Below are positions 32,100 through 43,616 of a stretch of DNA of 64,000 bases, one piece after another. Below the pieces are notes generated by a model. That model ran no database searches. It was not told where the DNA came from and saw only the letters and a program-made list of their open reading frames with translations. The first letter of the stretch is position 1. The number at the start of each line of letters is the position of its first letter. Source of the stretch: Cristatella mucedo (taxonomy: Eukaryota; Bryozoa; Phylactolaemata; Cristatellidae); contig WPIO01000069.1 of assembly GCA_009760855.2 (NCBI GenBank), positions 236,001 through 300,000 on the forward strand, read 5' to 3'. A program made the translations under genes and the position numbers.

Positions 32100-32530
32100 A
32101 TGAATGATATTTTATATTTTCTTAACAACGGTGAGATCACTAGATGCTGAGGAGCTGGTGATAAGCGAGCACAAGGGAAATAGCAAGGAGGTTGGATATG
32201 TTTGCTGCTGCAGGCTACTGAAGTGACTTTTAAGGTAGACAGAGGATCTCTAAAACCGATTCAATACTTGATAGGAAGCCAGTGTAGCTCAGGCAGAGGC
32301 GGTAGAAGCTTGTGGCCCTCGTACACGCTGACAGATCAGACACTGAGCCGCTGAGTTTTTCACAATTTGCAGACGATTAATGGCAGTGGCTCTGAGCACT
32401 GAATAAGGCTGAGTCCAGAATAAAGTAAATTGCGCAGTAATGTAGACAAATAAATGTGCTAACTAATTTGGCTGTATGTTTCTGATCTGAGCTACCCTGA
32501 ATTTTAGCGATGTTTTTAACTCAGGCCGCC
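32100..32530 (-). mobile_element. LINE RT C-terminal fragment, lineage C
   Basis: Minus strand shows the usual order of CR1/L2 blocks in broken form (AKIQGSSDQKH.., a tyrosine/leucine-rich YTGF block). Clearly diverged from families A and B. Frames are full of stops. Confidence 0.4.
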
Positions 32531-33309
32531 ATGAAGGAGAAGGAATTTTGCTAGTTCAATGACAAGGCGTTATGGAATCGCACGGCCAGATTTTGAGCAG
32601 ATTTCACTTGAGCGAAGCTGAAGAAAGGAAATCATACCAAATTTGTAGCTGAGGCTAAACCCATTTTCTCTCAGAAACCAGAAAACTTTACCGTGAAAAT
32701 TAGCTTCGGCACACGAGCAAACGGCCCAGTTAAAACCCTGCCTAGCATTGCCTTCTCCGTGTCCCCCACCCACCCCCGAGGAGCGATGAAAGGCGTGAGC
32801 GTCTGGTGCAGTCCTCCCGAGGAGCGCTGGCACGCTTGCCGACTGGCGATGGCATCCGTGCATGTGGTAATCTACTGCTGCAAGAGTCGCCAAGGTTTTT
32901 ATGCAATTCCTTGTGCACCTCTTTCTCTCTTCGATACATTGGATCTTCCTTTATGCATGGTCGACGCCGTGTAAAAATGAATCTCGTTACATTTTCCAGC
33001 CACTAATAACAAAGTAAAATACCTTAAAAAATGTATATATATATATATATATGTGTGCGTACATATAATTACATTTATATGGTCTTAAATTAAACACATA
33101 TATTAACATCGTGAGGAAAATCCTATCTGTTCCCAAACCCACAAAAATCGGTGGGGCATTTTAAAGAAAAGAAAGAACACCAGTTACCGATGTTTAAAAT
33201 GCTTCTCCGATCATAGTGGTAAAGTGTGTGCTTTTTCCGTTCATGGCTAAGGGTTTTACCCTTCCCTGATTCAACCCTTGCAGTGTAACTGGACATTGTT
33301 TCACTGGGC
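32531..33309. other. No recognised gene; includes a TA microsatellite
   Basis: Frames at 32570-32893 (minus) and 32693-32974 (plus) overlap each other and have no motif. A (TA)n run lies at about 33030-33052. Confidence 0.4.
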
Positions 33310-33450
33310 CAGAATAGCCCTGGAGGTAAGATGCTCACTCTGCACGACCGAGGTCCGAAGCCTGCAGTGGGCTCTCATGTTTGGCAAACTGCAAGCTGTG
33401 GTGGAAGCCACTAAGGCTCTTCTGCGGCTACACAAATGAGGCAGCTAATG
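33310..33450 (+). mobile_element. tRNA-derived SINE copy
   Basis: GTAAGATGCTCACTCTGCAC head, CCGAAGCCTGCAGTGGGC, GGTGGAAGCCACTAAGGCTC, then CTACACAAATGAGGCAGCTA. Same block order as 37547-37746. Confidence 0.6.
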
Positions 33451-33726
33451 TTACTATAATTTTTAGAACCTTCATGACTCAATTTGGTGCTCAATAAACT
33501 GGTATGCATTCTTTTGCATGGCAGTGCTCTTTGGATACTTGTGGCAGCTAATATGTATACTGATACTTAGCTGATACGTGCTACGCGCCGATACTTGAAC
33601 TCCTACAAGGATCTAGGGTTCGGTACGGAACCAAGAACCGCGTTCGCAACCCGTATCATTTTTTCACCAAGCCAGGTGTTACCTAAGGCATTCGGAACCG
33701 GTACCGTACCGCACTTCTGATGCTTA

Positions 33727-34972
33727 ATAATAATAATAATAATAATTCACTTGATAAAGCGCCCTCAGAGAACTTAATCTCTCTCTAGGCGCTTTACATT
33801 TGCTGTAAAGTGAAATGCAATTGAATGGTAGGTAAAATCATGCTTGAAAAACAAACGAAATGAATAACATGGTTAGGGGTGACATGCACAGGGTCAGCAT
33901 GCAAATGTGGTTAGTGGCAGCATGCACAGTGTCAGCACGCATAAGCACATCAAGGACGAATCACAGGGACCCACTAAATGTTGTCCTAAATAGGTGTATT
34001 TTTAGGTTCCTTTTAAGTGTGGTCAGGTCAAGAGATGTTCTGACGCAGGTCGGGAGGGAGTTCCAGGCTTTGGGAGCGTATGAACTAAATGCACGGTCTT
34101 CAAAGGATTTGAGGTTTGTATGAGGTATTTGTAGACTGTTGGATTCCGAAAAGCGGGTGGTACGATGCTTGGCCTGATTGGGTAGTATATCTGAGAGATA
34201 GGCTGGAGCCATAGAATGAAGGGACCTAAAAGTGAGCGACAAAACCTTGAAGTCAATCCGTTGCTTGACTGGGAGCCAGTGCAGGTCGGCGAGAAGTGGA
34301 GTAATGTGGCAACTGCGACGCTCACGACAGACAAGCCTAGCTGCAGAGTTTTGCACCAGCTGCAATCGCCTGATCGCACATGCTGGTAGGCCAGTAAGCA
34401 GTGAGTTGCAGAAGTCGAGACGAGATGTCACGAATGCATGGACTAACTTAGATGTGGTATCTTTATCTAAACAAGCCGGAATTTTAGCAATGTTATGAAG
34501 CTGAAAATAGGGGGATTTGACTGTGGAGCTGATGTGGTCGTCTAACGAGAGGTCGCTTTGGAATATGACACCTAGATTTCGAGCTGATTCAACTGAAGAT
34601 ATGCTGGCAGAGCCAATTTTGAGAGTCAGCCTTTCCAATCTCTGGATCACACTGGGTTTGCCCATAACTAGTAAGTTAGTTTTATCATCGCTAAGTTTTA
34701 GAAAATTTGCTGCCATCCATGTGCGGATGTCATCAATGCATGCAGCTAGTGAGTTTAGAGAATTTGAGGTGCTCGAAGGCTGGGAGGGATCAAAGCAAAG
34801 GTACAACTGAGTGTCATCCGCATAGAAGTGAAAGCCTAGATTGTGCTTGGCAATCACATCAGCAAGAGGCAGAGTATAAACCGTGAAAAGAACCGGACCT
34901 AGCACTGAGCCCTGAGGTACTCCATATTTCAGAGGTACCTCATGATCTTTGTCCATTCACGTCAATACTTAG
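33727..34972 (-). mobile_element. LINE family A, best-preserved copy (RT C-terminal two thirds, 3' UTR, tail)
   Basis: An (AAT)n tail at 33727-33746, terminal hairpin, full 3' UTR and a long RT frame. 5'-truncated at about 34972, in the block just upstream of [11 protein letters not shown]. It serves as the reference for the family in this window. Confidence 0.92.
33961..34956 (-). CDS. Partial CR1/L2-type reverse transcriptase (331 codons, 5'-truncated)
   Basis: Minus-strand frame from fingers to the RT end. Residues about 9-24 [16 protein letters not shown], then the intact catalytic box FYADDTQLY (about 43-51), the TNLLVMGKP block, [35 protein letters not shown] and the C-terminal [12 protein letters not shown]. 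The enzyme copies element RNA at the nicked target. The first codons are in a shifted frame relative to family sequence, so the ATG is not a natural start. The endonuclease and N-terminal RT are missing, so no function is expected. Confidence 0.88.
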   Translation of the reverse strand: MDKDHEVPLKYGVPQGSVLGPVLFTVYTLPLADVIAKHNLGFHFYADDTQLYLCFDPSQPSSTSNSLNSLAACIDDIRTWMAANFLKLSDDKTNLLVMGKPSVIQRLERLTLKIGSASISSVESARNLGVIFQSDLSLDDHISSTVKSPYFQLHNIAKIPACLDKDTTSKLVHAFVTSRLDFCNSLLTGLPACAIRRLQLVQNSAARLVCRERRSCHITPLLADLHWLPVKQRIDFKVLSLTFRSLHSMAPAYLSDILPNQAKHRTTRFSESNSLQIPHTNLKSFEDRAFSSYAPKAWNSLPTCVRTSLDLTTLKRNLKIHLFRTTFSGSL

Positions 34973-35239
34973 CCGTGAATCCTCATCGAAGGGCCAGGCC
35001 ATAAATCGATATCAGAGAGCAATCGCTCCCCGAATTAAGGGACCATAAATCGGCCGAAGTGTCATCTCGATAACTAAGCGTTCTAACAGGTATCGGCCGC
35101 CCAAGGGCCAGTATCTTATTTGAACTATATTTCTCCACGATCTTTCCTCTTCAAGTTTGTGTCTACTCAGTGAAGCTCCTTATTTTGCACATCACAATGT
35201 CGGCGTCGCTTCTTCTGCAATGATTCCAAGGAGTTTACA
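34973..35239. other. No recognised feature
   Basis: GC-moderate, no frame or repeat match. Confidence 0.4.
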
Positions 35240-35650
35240 CAATAATAACATTAGTAATAACAATAATGATAGTAATCATTATTTTTGTCTATGGGCCCTC
35301 AGAGAACATAATACTCTTTCGACGCGCTTTACGTCAGCTTTAGAAAGGCATTATCAAAAGGTTAATGGTATCGTACAGTGTCAACAAACATAACCTGGTC
35401 GGGGTGACATACATATGGTTAGTGGTAGCACCTGGTACAGTGCAACACGTAGAACCATACGAATGACGAATCATAAGGACCCACTAAATCTTGAGATAAA
35501 TGAGTGAGTTTCAGCTAAAATTTAAGTTTCAGGTCAGTGGATATCGTAACACCAGTTGGGAGTGAGTTCTGGGCCTGGGAGCATGCTAACTAAAATGCAT
35601 GGTCCAAAGGATATAAGGTTCGATCAAGGTATAGCTAGACGATTCTAGTC
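35240..35650 (-). mobile_element. LINE family A, old 3' UTR fragment
   Basis: GGGCCCTCAGAGAACATAAT, GACGAATCATAAGGACCCAC and TTGGGAGTGAGTTCTGGGCC in the order of the reversed family-A 3' end, strongly diverged. Confidence 0.7.
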
Positions 35651-35817
35651 AGAAATACATAAGGCGCTGCTACTTAGCTACCATAAAAATATCCCAAAAA
35701 AGCAGTTCACAACTTAACATCTGACAGATCTGCAGTCTGTTGCCCAGCCTAGGCTGTCAGCATCTAAAGCAAATAGGGCAGAATTGGCGATGATTGAAGA
35801 TCAGGAGATCATCCCTT

Positions 35818-35905
35818 TGCAGCAAATGTAAAGTGCCTAGAAAGAGATTGAGCTTTTTGAGGGCGCTTTATCAAGTGCATTCTTAATATTATTATTATAA
35901 TTAAA
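35818..35905 (+). mobile_element. LINE family A, 3'-tip fragment
   Basis: GCAGCAAATGTAAAGTGCCT to GGGCGCTTTATCAAGTGC with an ATTATT tail, directly followed by another copy. Confidence 0.8.
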
Positions 35906-36238
35906 GCCTGGAACTCCCTCCCGACTTGCGTCAGAACATCCCTTGACTTGATCACATTTAAAAAGAACTTAAAAACACACCTATTTAGGACAGCATTTAG
36001 TTGGACGCTTTGATTCGTCCTTCATGTGCTTATGCGTGATGACACTTTGCATGCTGCCACTAACCGCATTTGCCCGCTGACCCTGTGCATGTCACCCCTA
36101 ACCATGGTTTCATGTTTATCAAGCATGATATTACTCAGCATTCAATTGCGTTTCCCTTTGCAGCAAATGTAAAGCGCCTAAAAAGAGATTGAGTTCTCTG
36201 AGAGCACTTTATCAAGTGCATTATGATTATTACTATTG
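35906..36238 (+). mobile_element. LINE family A, RT C-terminal tip and 3' UTR
   Basis: Begins in [12 protein letters not shown] coding sequence (AGCCTGGAACTCCCTCCCGA), then 3' UTR, hairpin and an ATT-type tail. Inserted next to the tail of the preceding copy. Confidence 0.85.
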
Positions 36239-36464
36239 TCATGCAGGAATGAACACGGAAGTCGAAATCGCATGTGCAACGGCACATGAAAAATGACTTT
36301 TCATGGTGTTATGTGCATTAATCGTTTTTTTTTACTTGCTTTATAGTTCTTTTTAGGTAGCTTTTGAGATAGGGCTAAAACTAAAGGCATTTCCCTGTCT
36401 CCAGCCGAGTGAACTGCTAGCCTAAACCGCCGTGTCTTGGCCCAGGAATAATGTCACCACTCTC

Positions 36465-36580
36465 TTTGTCACCCAGGTTTTGGGTTAGAGCCTGCAGCTG
36501 ACAAACTTGTATTGCCGGCTGGAAGCAGCTGATAGTCGCCACGGTCCTCTGCTACAGAAATGATGCAGTAAGGTCATCTG
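36465..36580 (+). mobile_element. tRNA-derived SINE copy, partial
   Basis: GTCACCCAGGTTTTGGGTTAG with an ACCCA/TGGGT stem, GAGCCTGCAG, GATAGTCGCCACGGTCCTCT and CTACAGAAATGATGCAGTAA. Same block order as the other SINE copies. Confidence 0.5.
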
Positions 36581-36649
36581 ACCGTAGTATTTATTTCAAC
36601 CGTCAAAAACGCCAAACGTTCGTAACTTGCATTGCGGCCTAGGTCATCA

Positions 36650-37135
36650 CTGTTACGGCTGTCGGTGACAGCTAGTTGCAACGACTTGGCTCCTTCATAC
36701 CTAGCTGAACTGCTGCATCAGTTCCAGCCTGTTCGCGCCCTCAGGTCCTGTGTGGACAATAAATTAACTGTCCCATTCCTCCGCTTAAAGACAGTTGGCG
36801 ACAGAAGCTTTAGCTCTGCAGGTCCTAGACTGTGGAACTCGCTTCCACAATTCTTACGCAACGACATCTACTCTCCAACTGCCGACTATGGCACATCTTT
36901 TTCAGCGGTCCTTAACTGCTACTTCTATGCTACTCACTACCTCAACTGCTCTCCTGACTCTGCTATGCTTCCCACTTTCTCTTTGTTGCGTGAGACGAAG
37001 TCTGTTGGGTACCGAATGCGTACCGAAAGCCGCTTAGGCTGTGAGTGCGCTATACAAAACTCTCCTGCATAACACCCAAATGGTCTCTATGACTTTGTGG
37101 AGTTACTGACGGAGATACATTACATTACATTTCAT
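36650..37135 (+). mobile_element. LINE family B, RT C-terminal end, reference copy
   Basis: Frame 36632-37072 encodes LAPSYLAELLHQFQPVRAL, FLRLKTVGDRSFSSAGPRLW, NSLPQFLRNDIYSPTADYG and SVGYRMRTESRLGCECA with a stop, then CTTTGTGGAGTTACTGACGG and an ACATT-type tail (to 37135). Uninterrupted over about 125 codons, so relatively young. Confidence 0.85.
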
Positions 37136-37424
37136 TAAATTTGCTCAGTCTATTTAAAGAGTCGCTTACCTGCTTGGGCAGGCTGAAATCCTGCAATCGC
37201 CATTGACACTGATCAGCTCAAAGCCTTCCTATACAAAATATGGCTTATACTTTTCTTGCCTATGTGATTGCCAAGCACAACCTAGTCTCTTTTCACTTCC
37301 ATACGGGATGACATGCAGTGGTACCTTTGCTTGGATCCCTGCCAGCCCTCCAGCACATCAAATTATCTCAATTGCCTTGCTTCACGTATTGATTACATCC
37401 GCATACGGGTGGCAACATTTTTTT

Positions 37425-38010
37425 TAAATTGAACGATGATAAAACTAACTTTCTAATTACGGGAAAACCAAGTGTGATTCAGAAATTGGAAAAGCTAACG
37501 CTCAAAATCGCCTGGGCCAGCATCTCCTGCTGAATCTGCATGAACTGCATTGAATATGCATGGTGAGCCGTGATGGCACACTAGGTAAGGCGGTTGCTTT
37601 CACGACCTCGGTCCCGAGGTCGTGTGTTCGATTTCTGCGGTGGGCGATCCTTTATCGCCACAGCAGGCGGTGGTGATAGCCGTAAAAGGCTCTTCTGTTG
37701 CTATACAAAAAGAGGCTGTTTAATCAGCTAGGATTTATTTATTTTTATGAACTCTAGGTGTCATGTTCCAAAGAGACCTTTCGTTGGACGGCCAAATCAG
37801 CTCCACAGTAAAGTTTGCCTACATTCAGCTACACATTGTTAAAATTCGGGCTTATTTAGACAGGGTTACCACGCGGGAATTTGTCCATGCATTTGTGACA
37901 TCCGGTCTTGACTTTTGTAACTCACTGCTTGCTAGTCAACAGGCCTGTACAATCAGGAGCTTACAGCTGGCGCAAAACTCTGCAGCTGCAGCCTGTCGTG
38001 ATCGTGGCAG
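37425..38010 (+). mobile_element. LINE family A, RT fragment split by a SINE
   Basis: Left part 37425-37546 (DDKTNFLITGKPSVIQKLEK-like) and right part 37747-38010 ([34 protein letters not shown]). The SINE sits at the [12 protein letters not shown] boundary and duplicates ATGAACT. Confidence 0.8.
37547..37746 (+). mobile_element. tRNA-derived SINE, reference copy with 7-bp target duplication
   Basis: Perfect A box TGGCACACTAGG (37574-37585) and near-consensus B box GTGTTCGATTT (37624-37634). Between them lies a perfect 11-bp hairpin CACGACCTCGG-TC-CCGAGGTCGTG (37601-37624). Then an unrelated body and an (ATTT)n tail. Flanked by ATGAACT at 37540-37546 and 37747-37753. The body TTGCTATACAAAAAGAGGCT is shared by five further copies in the window. 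Transcription by RNA polymerase III and mobilisation by a LINE are inferred. Confidence 0.85.
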
Positions 38011-38264
38011 CTTTCAGTTTCAAAATTAGGTCGATAATGCCAAAAAGTACTGTCACATATTGCCTGGGCTCAGATGCATTGGTGCGATGGACATTTTTCC
38101 AAGTCACCGCGAAATCATTGGCAATCACTACGTCAACGGCAGGATGCCTTGTTGCTGTTGTCTTGTATTTACCAAGTCATCTAGTTTAACTCTGCTCAGC
38201 CACTAAACTGAAAGCAGCAAGATATAAAGTATAAGATGATTTACTAAAAGAAGTGAACGAAATG

Positions 38265-38270
38265 TTTATT
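38265..38270 (-). promoter_or_regulatory. Candidate polyadenylation signal of the minus-strand gene
   Basis: AATAAA on the minus strand, the first one downstream of the stop at 40037-40039. The 1.77 kb between them contains no transposon that I recognise, which would suit a 3' untranslated region. Confidence 0.3.
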
Positions 38271-40036
38271 GGCACCTTATGATAAGAAATCCTGCATAGA
38301 ATGCATGCCAAAGCAGGATCCTATGAGAACAGCAAGAAGATTTTCATGAAAGGCAATTAACTAATGTCACACGTTCCTTTTGCCTAAAGGGTGCAATGAC
38401 ATGGACTGACCGGCAATAACAAAATATATATCGAACAAAAGATGAAGCGCTTAGAGAGACCACTCGCAGCAATGCATGCTGCTACTTGTAGAGGAGTGGC
38501 TGGCTGTCTGATGGCCAAACGCTTAACTGCAACTGACCTTAAACCTAACCATCCGAGTGTCACACCATGCTGACTGGCCATCCCCACCTCTCGAGGTCAC
38601 TGATCAACCGGTGGCATGTGCAACAAGTGCCTCTTGCAACGGTAGCAACTCGCAAGCACAATCCACGGTACCGGCAACGACAGCAGCAGTCACATGTTGC
38701 CATTCAGGCCGAGCAAGCAACCGATGCCTGGGGAGAACACGAGCCTAGCCAAGGCTGTGCTGTGCTGGCTGTGCGATGTGACCCTTCGGCCTACCTGCAG
38801 CTGGCCGAACCAGCCTTGCACTGCACTGCGGTCTCGTGACCTACGATGATAATTATGACGACGAAGATTCCATTGCCAACAATGCCATACGGCTCCAACG
38901 AGTCAGTTTCCTGACCACTACTGCCGATGGCATGAGAACCAGCACGTGAAGCTGGCTTGCCAATATCTCTGCTTTCACACCGGTCAAGGCCTCGTTCAAA
39001 CTACTAAAATGCAGCAGCATCTAACAACAGCTTTGGGTGCAATATGCTCTGCAAAGGCAGCTCTGCCACAAGGCTGACCCATAGGCAGCCTGCTGCTGCT
39101 GCAGCATTAAGCAGACACGACCATTGCCGCACCCTTCCCCGAATCGGAATGGGGAGGAAAAGTAAAGAGCCAGCTGCCATTGCAGACCTGCCCACTAACG
39201 AACCACACGAAGGTCCAGCGGCTAGGCACTTGCTTTTCTCGAGACCGACCGGGCACTTGCTCTGATGTGCAGCTGCTTTGCCATATAACCTTGGGCTTAC
39301 AAGCCAGATCAGGCTGTGGTGCCTGGAACGTGTTCAGTAGTAGATGCAGCAGATAGCCAGACGTCCCGTTGGCCACCACTGCTGCTTCTACTGAGTAGAC
39401 GTGGCAGACTTCCAGACTGCACCTGGAAGTTTACAGCTGGCGTCCGGTATTCCTGGATTGCAGCTGTGGTGAGGCAAGTACGTCTCTTGACCAACTCCAC
39501 TCCGAAATCCTATAAGATTCCTGATCAAAATATAAACGCGAGTCCTGCCTCAGTGTTAGGGCATTCACACTAGCATGCTACACCTTCGTCGTCTGCACCA
39601 ACAAATTTTCGAAACTAAGGAACGAGGCAGCAGGAGCACCACCAGCTACTGTTACTAATCTCTGGTGAGAGTCACGGTTGGATGGTCGATGAGTAAGCTG
39701 GTTGCACCGGCTCCTGCCCAAACTGTTTTTGAGCTGCTCGAACCAGGAGACACTCTAAGTCTCTGCAAACGTGTCGGGAAGTAGGAGGCCGAACAGGAAG
39801 AACGATGTGCACGGCTCTTGCTGCTGAGTTAGCAGCATAACGAGTATGCTTCCGGGAGGGCATCAACGTTTTCGATCGGGCTTCCTCGCTTCCGCCAAGA
39901 CATTTACACTTTCGGCCGGGAGTCCACGGGCATCCCAGCTGGTCGCATATGCTTCCGGTTAGGCGTCTACTCTGAGATCTCCAGAGTTCAGGCTGTCGGC
40001 TGGTTCAGGTGCACGATCGCCGGCCGTCTCGAGCGC
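38271..40036 (-). other. Possible 3' UTR of the minus-strand gene
   Basis: CAG/CTG-rich, repeat-poor stretch. Short frames (for example 39044-39265 plus, 39107-39379 minus) have no motif. Assigned only by its position downstream of the terminal exon. Confidence 0.3.
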
Positions 40037-40353
40037 CTAGCATAGTCGAATGATGTCCTCAGTGGTCGAGTTCGACACGAAACGGAGAGCCGAGTAGTCG
40101 GTCATTAGCAGATCATCCAGATCCAGAGACGTCAGCTCGTCCTCTGCTGGGGGGCCGCCGCCATTGCTGCTACAGTTGCCGTCGAGCGGTACAGTGAGCT
40201 GTGGCTGATTGCAGCCGAAGCTGCTGGAAGCAGCTGTAGTAGCTGTAGCTGTAGCTGAATTAGCTGTAGCTGAAGTGGCAGCAGAGCAATCTGGTTGTGA
40301 TATGACGTCATCCAGAGAGCAGTAAGTCGACAGGAAGTCAACATTGCCTGCAC
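40037..40353 (-). CDS. Terminal exon of a candidate CRTC-like coactivator gene
   Basis: Strong acceptor CTGCTTTTACTTTGCGCAG before base 40353. A frame of 105 codons to TAG at 40037-40039. The protein end is Ala/Ser/Thr-rich and then acidic: EDELTSLDLDDLLMTDYSAL followed by TTEDIIRLC. This resembles the C-terminal transactivation tail of CREB-regulated transcription coactivators (E/D-E-L, L-x-L-D-x-L-x-M, then a terminal T/E-E-x-F/I-R-x-L pattern). If right, the protein would bind CREB and move between cytoplasm and nucleus under kinase control. The diagnostic N-terminal CREB-binding domain is not found in the window, so the family name is tentative. Joins in phase with the exon at 41037-40725. 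Confidence 0.5.
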
Positions 40354-40724
40354 CTGCGCAAAGTAAAAGCAGAGGCACTGCTGCTGCTGCCACCGACGAC
40401 AGTTCGCTATCGTCCCCACCTAGCCCGCACCAGCCACCACACCGTATGCACGCGAGGTAACGCATGTGAAAAAGCTCCTAGGACCGTCGTAACCGAGAGG
40501 AGCAATGAAAATAGCTGGTCGCGGCTTCGAAGAATCCGCGCTGCTCTGGCTGCGCGATTCTTCTGGTAAGGCGATGACTAACGCATGCGCACGGCTGCCA
40601 GCAAAGTCGGCTCGCATTCGACACTCAGGCACTGCAACGGCGAGGCGCTCGCTCGCTGTCACCGAGGAGAAATCAAACGGCCGGCCGTGGTGGAAGAGGC
40701 CGCCGAGGCCAGTGGGCTACATAC

Positions 40725-41037
40725 TTGCCGAGTCATCTGCTGCCGTCGTTGCCGGTGTCGTGGCCGCAGCAGCATTCGTGCAGTCAGCAGCTGGCTGCTT
40801 TGACTGGACCTGCCCTTTGCTGGCAATTGCCGTGTCAGAGGCTGCCTGGTGTGCCCTGGAGACTACCCGTGCTGCAGGTCGTCGTCGGCGGCGTCGGTTG
40901 GCCGCCGTCGTCAGCTGTCGGTCTGCCCCGAAGAGCTCGTGTGCTTGCACCCGTTCGGCGGCAGAAAGGGTGCAGGCCTCAAAGTATGTACCTGCTTCCA
41001 AGGACGGCGTCCGTGCATGCAGCTCCTCCGGGCTTGG
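40725..41037 (-). CDS. Candidate exon of the same minus-strand gene
   Basis: Acceptor CGTCGTTTTATCCTTACAG directly before 41037. Donor GGCAA/GTATGT after 40725. One open frame of 104 codons plus one base, matching the two bases needed at the start of the terminal exon; the intron would be 371 nt. Contains TLSAAERVQAHELFGADRQL and a run of six arginines. An internal CAG/GTACAT donor near 40991 would give a much shorter exon in another frame, so the 3' border is uncertain. CpG-rich. No domain recognised. The plus-strand 241-codon frame over this area is treated as its shadow. Confidence 0.4.
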
Positions 41038-43616
41038 CTGTAAGGATAAAACGACGAATAGATGCAATAGCAGAAGTCGGCTGATTAAACAGGCCTGCCT
41101 ATGCAGCTGCAGGGGAACAGCCTCAATTACTTGTATCCTCCAACCCCAGGTATGCCTGTTGGAAGTAATAAATAACTGCCGGCTGCACAGTTCGAATCTA
41201 CGACCATACTGTGGAGTGCCGGCACTTTAACCAACATGCAGGGTCACAACGGCATAAATAAGCTTGCGAACCCAAGACGGCCACGCCTAAGCAGTGATGC
41301 AAAGAGGTAGCATACTGTCGTTATAGGCCGCTGTTGGGCATGCTAGCTTTCCAACAGACGCAGAAGTCTGCCGACTAGAGCTGGTCATGGTTAGTGGCTG
41401 GTGGACCGAAGTGGCCATAATGACTTGCTACCTGATTTGGAGAGGGGTGCATGCCTATCCGTCTACAGCAAACGCCTGCAGTGCTACGCCAGCTATTCAA
41501 CACTGGTAGAGACCCCCAAAGGATCAACTTGTGTCAGATTATTAACTTGATTGATTGGAGTGGCCCTTACCATTCCGGCTTGCTCGTTGTTTACAAACGA
41601 GGCCGCTATGATTTTAATTGCAAAAAGGAATCAATACCTAGCCCGCTCTCAAATGTACCACACGCAGCTTGGAGGGGCAGAAACAAACATAGATATTCTG
41701 CTATAACTGGGGTGGGAGGGGAGCCCACGTAGAATGCACAGCCCTATGCTGAGCTTAACACGGTGGCGAATCAGTGCAGCTACACGATTTGTCGTCTAGT
41801 CTCTCATCCGCCCTCTTTCTTTTCAATTGCAGGACAGTGGCACACCCACTTTGGTGGCTTATGAGCGTGGAGGCGAGCATGAGACAAGACAATGAGACAA
41901 GACAGCTTGGAATAGGCCACCACTCCTGATCCGTGAGGCTTCGAGACAACTTGCTGGAAATGAAACCATTTCATTTGTGTAACTTGGTCACCGTGCATAA
42001 CAAAATAAGCGAAGCGCACAAGCATAATTTCAGCTGTCTAGCAGATCTAGTAGACGAGCTTCTATTTCTATACACGCTGTTGCTGCCGTGTTGGCTAGCT
42101 AACCAGGAGTCAGGCAAAGTAGGACGGCGCATTCAATTGCATGCACCATACTTCTTAGCATTCCAGCTAATTCGTTACACAGGGATTCCCAACACGAGTG
42201 CTTCACTAAATATTCACTGCCGAAAACAAGTAGCCCAGAATTGTTTAGACAATCAATAAGAAGCGCCAAGTCTGGACACGCCTTTCTGAGGTCTCTTGAG
42301 TATCAGATCTAAAATATGCATCGTCTGCCTGGCGAAGAAACTTCCAAATAGCCAACATGGCTACTTCTGATGCTACGAAGACGGTCCAATGAAATACCAT
42401 GTATGTGTGCACTTCGGATGACCAGCATTAAGGAAATAAGAACGGACAAGCAGGACAGATACGCCGGCACGAAACTGGATCCATACCAAAGATTTAATGA
42501 AACTCTGGCTGTAACACGTCCGAAGATTTTCGAAAGGCTCAACGCAACGAGCAGCTAACTGCTCACACAAGTAGAGATCGATCCTGCTGCCTCTAGTTTT
42601 CCTGTGGAATGCTCTGGCGACCAAGCTAATAAGACTAGCGAGCGGTCCACTGCTCCCCACACTGGCCTAAAGGAATGGCTTTAAATGTCTGCTTATGTGC
42701 TCGAGTGCTTCCTTTTAACCTGCCTGAACGTGCATGCGCTAGCTTCAACTACGCTTGCCCCACCAAGCTGCTATGGTTAAGGCGGCAGCTCAAATCTCGT
42801 CTGGCGCTCTTACTTAGCAGGCTCGCTGCACACCAATCGTGTCACCTGCTCACTGACCAGCTTCAGTTCTAGCGATTGGAAGGAGAGGAAAACCGTGTGC
42901 TATGACAAAGTGAGCACAAAACTTGCTTACTTCTGATATCATGAGCAGGCTACTTTGAAAAAAGGGGCACCTTGGTCTGGGCCAACCATAAACTGACGCA
43001 AAGAGAGACAAGGAGTGAATGGGTGCTCAAGTGTGTACAGCCACGGTTCTACAAAGGGTTGCTCAAGTCAATGATCTTACATGGTGTATTTCAGAGTAAC
43101 TACACACTTAAATAAGGGAAAACCTGATATATTTATTGTCAGATATTCTGTACAGGTCTTTCAATCCAACAAGATTTCCATGCACGAATGCAGACCATTT
43201 CTGACTCTCTTAAGAGATAAGGTCAGATTCTTAATGCAGATAGAGGCTGGATTTCAAATGCCAGCAAGCAAGCTGAAATTATAGCTGACTGTCATCACAC
43301 CACAAGCACTGATTCTTAGAGCACTAAGCCTAAGATATCACAATAGGACCCGTGGCACTTGATTGCAAGAACAATTGCAATCTCAACCTAAAAAAAAAGA
43401 TTTGGGTTTGAAAAAATGATCACCTAATTTCTGTTGCAGGCTCCAGATTAAACTTGCATAGCAAAAGTTAAAAAACAGATATGCAAGCTACCACTAAATA
43501 CCGATGAAAACACTTATCCAACCGGAATCAGAAATGAGCTCCTCGGTGCTTTACAGGCAGAGTGGAACTCACATTTCAAATTTAACGTTGATCATTGAAT
43601 AATCAAATTTATCCAA
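41038..43616. other. Presumed intron, no other feature recognised
   Basis: Short frames without motifs. A minus-strand link between the exon at 49.5 kb and the one at 41.0 kb must cross this region, and at least one exon may be missed here, because the phases of the two do not join directly. Confidence 0.35.

Noticed and set aside
40505-41230. 241-codon plus-strand frame, the longest outside the transposons
   Set aside because: It is antisense to splice-supported minus-strand exons in CpG-rich DNA, has no domain and starts within a presumed intron; treated as a shadow.
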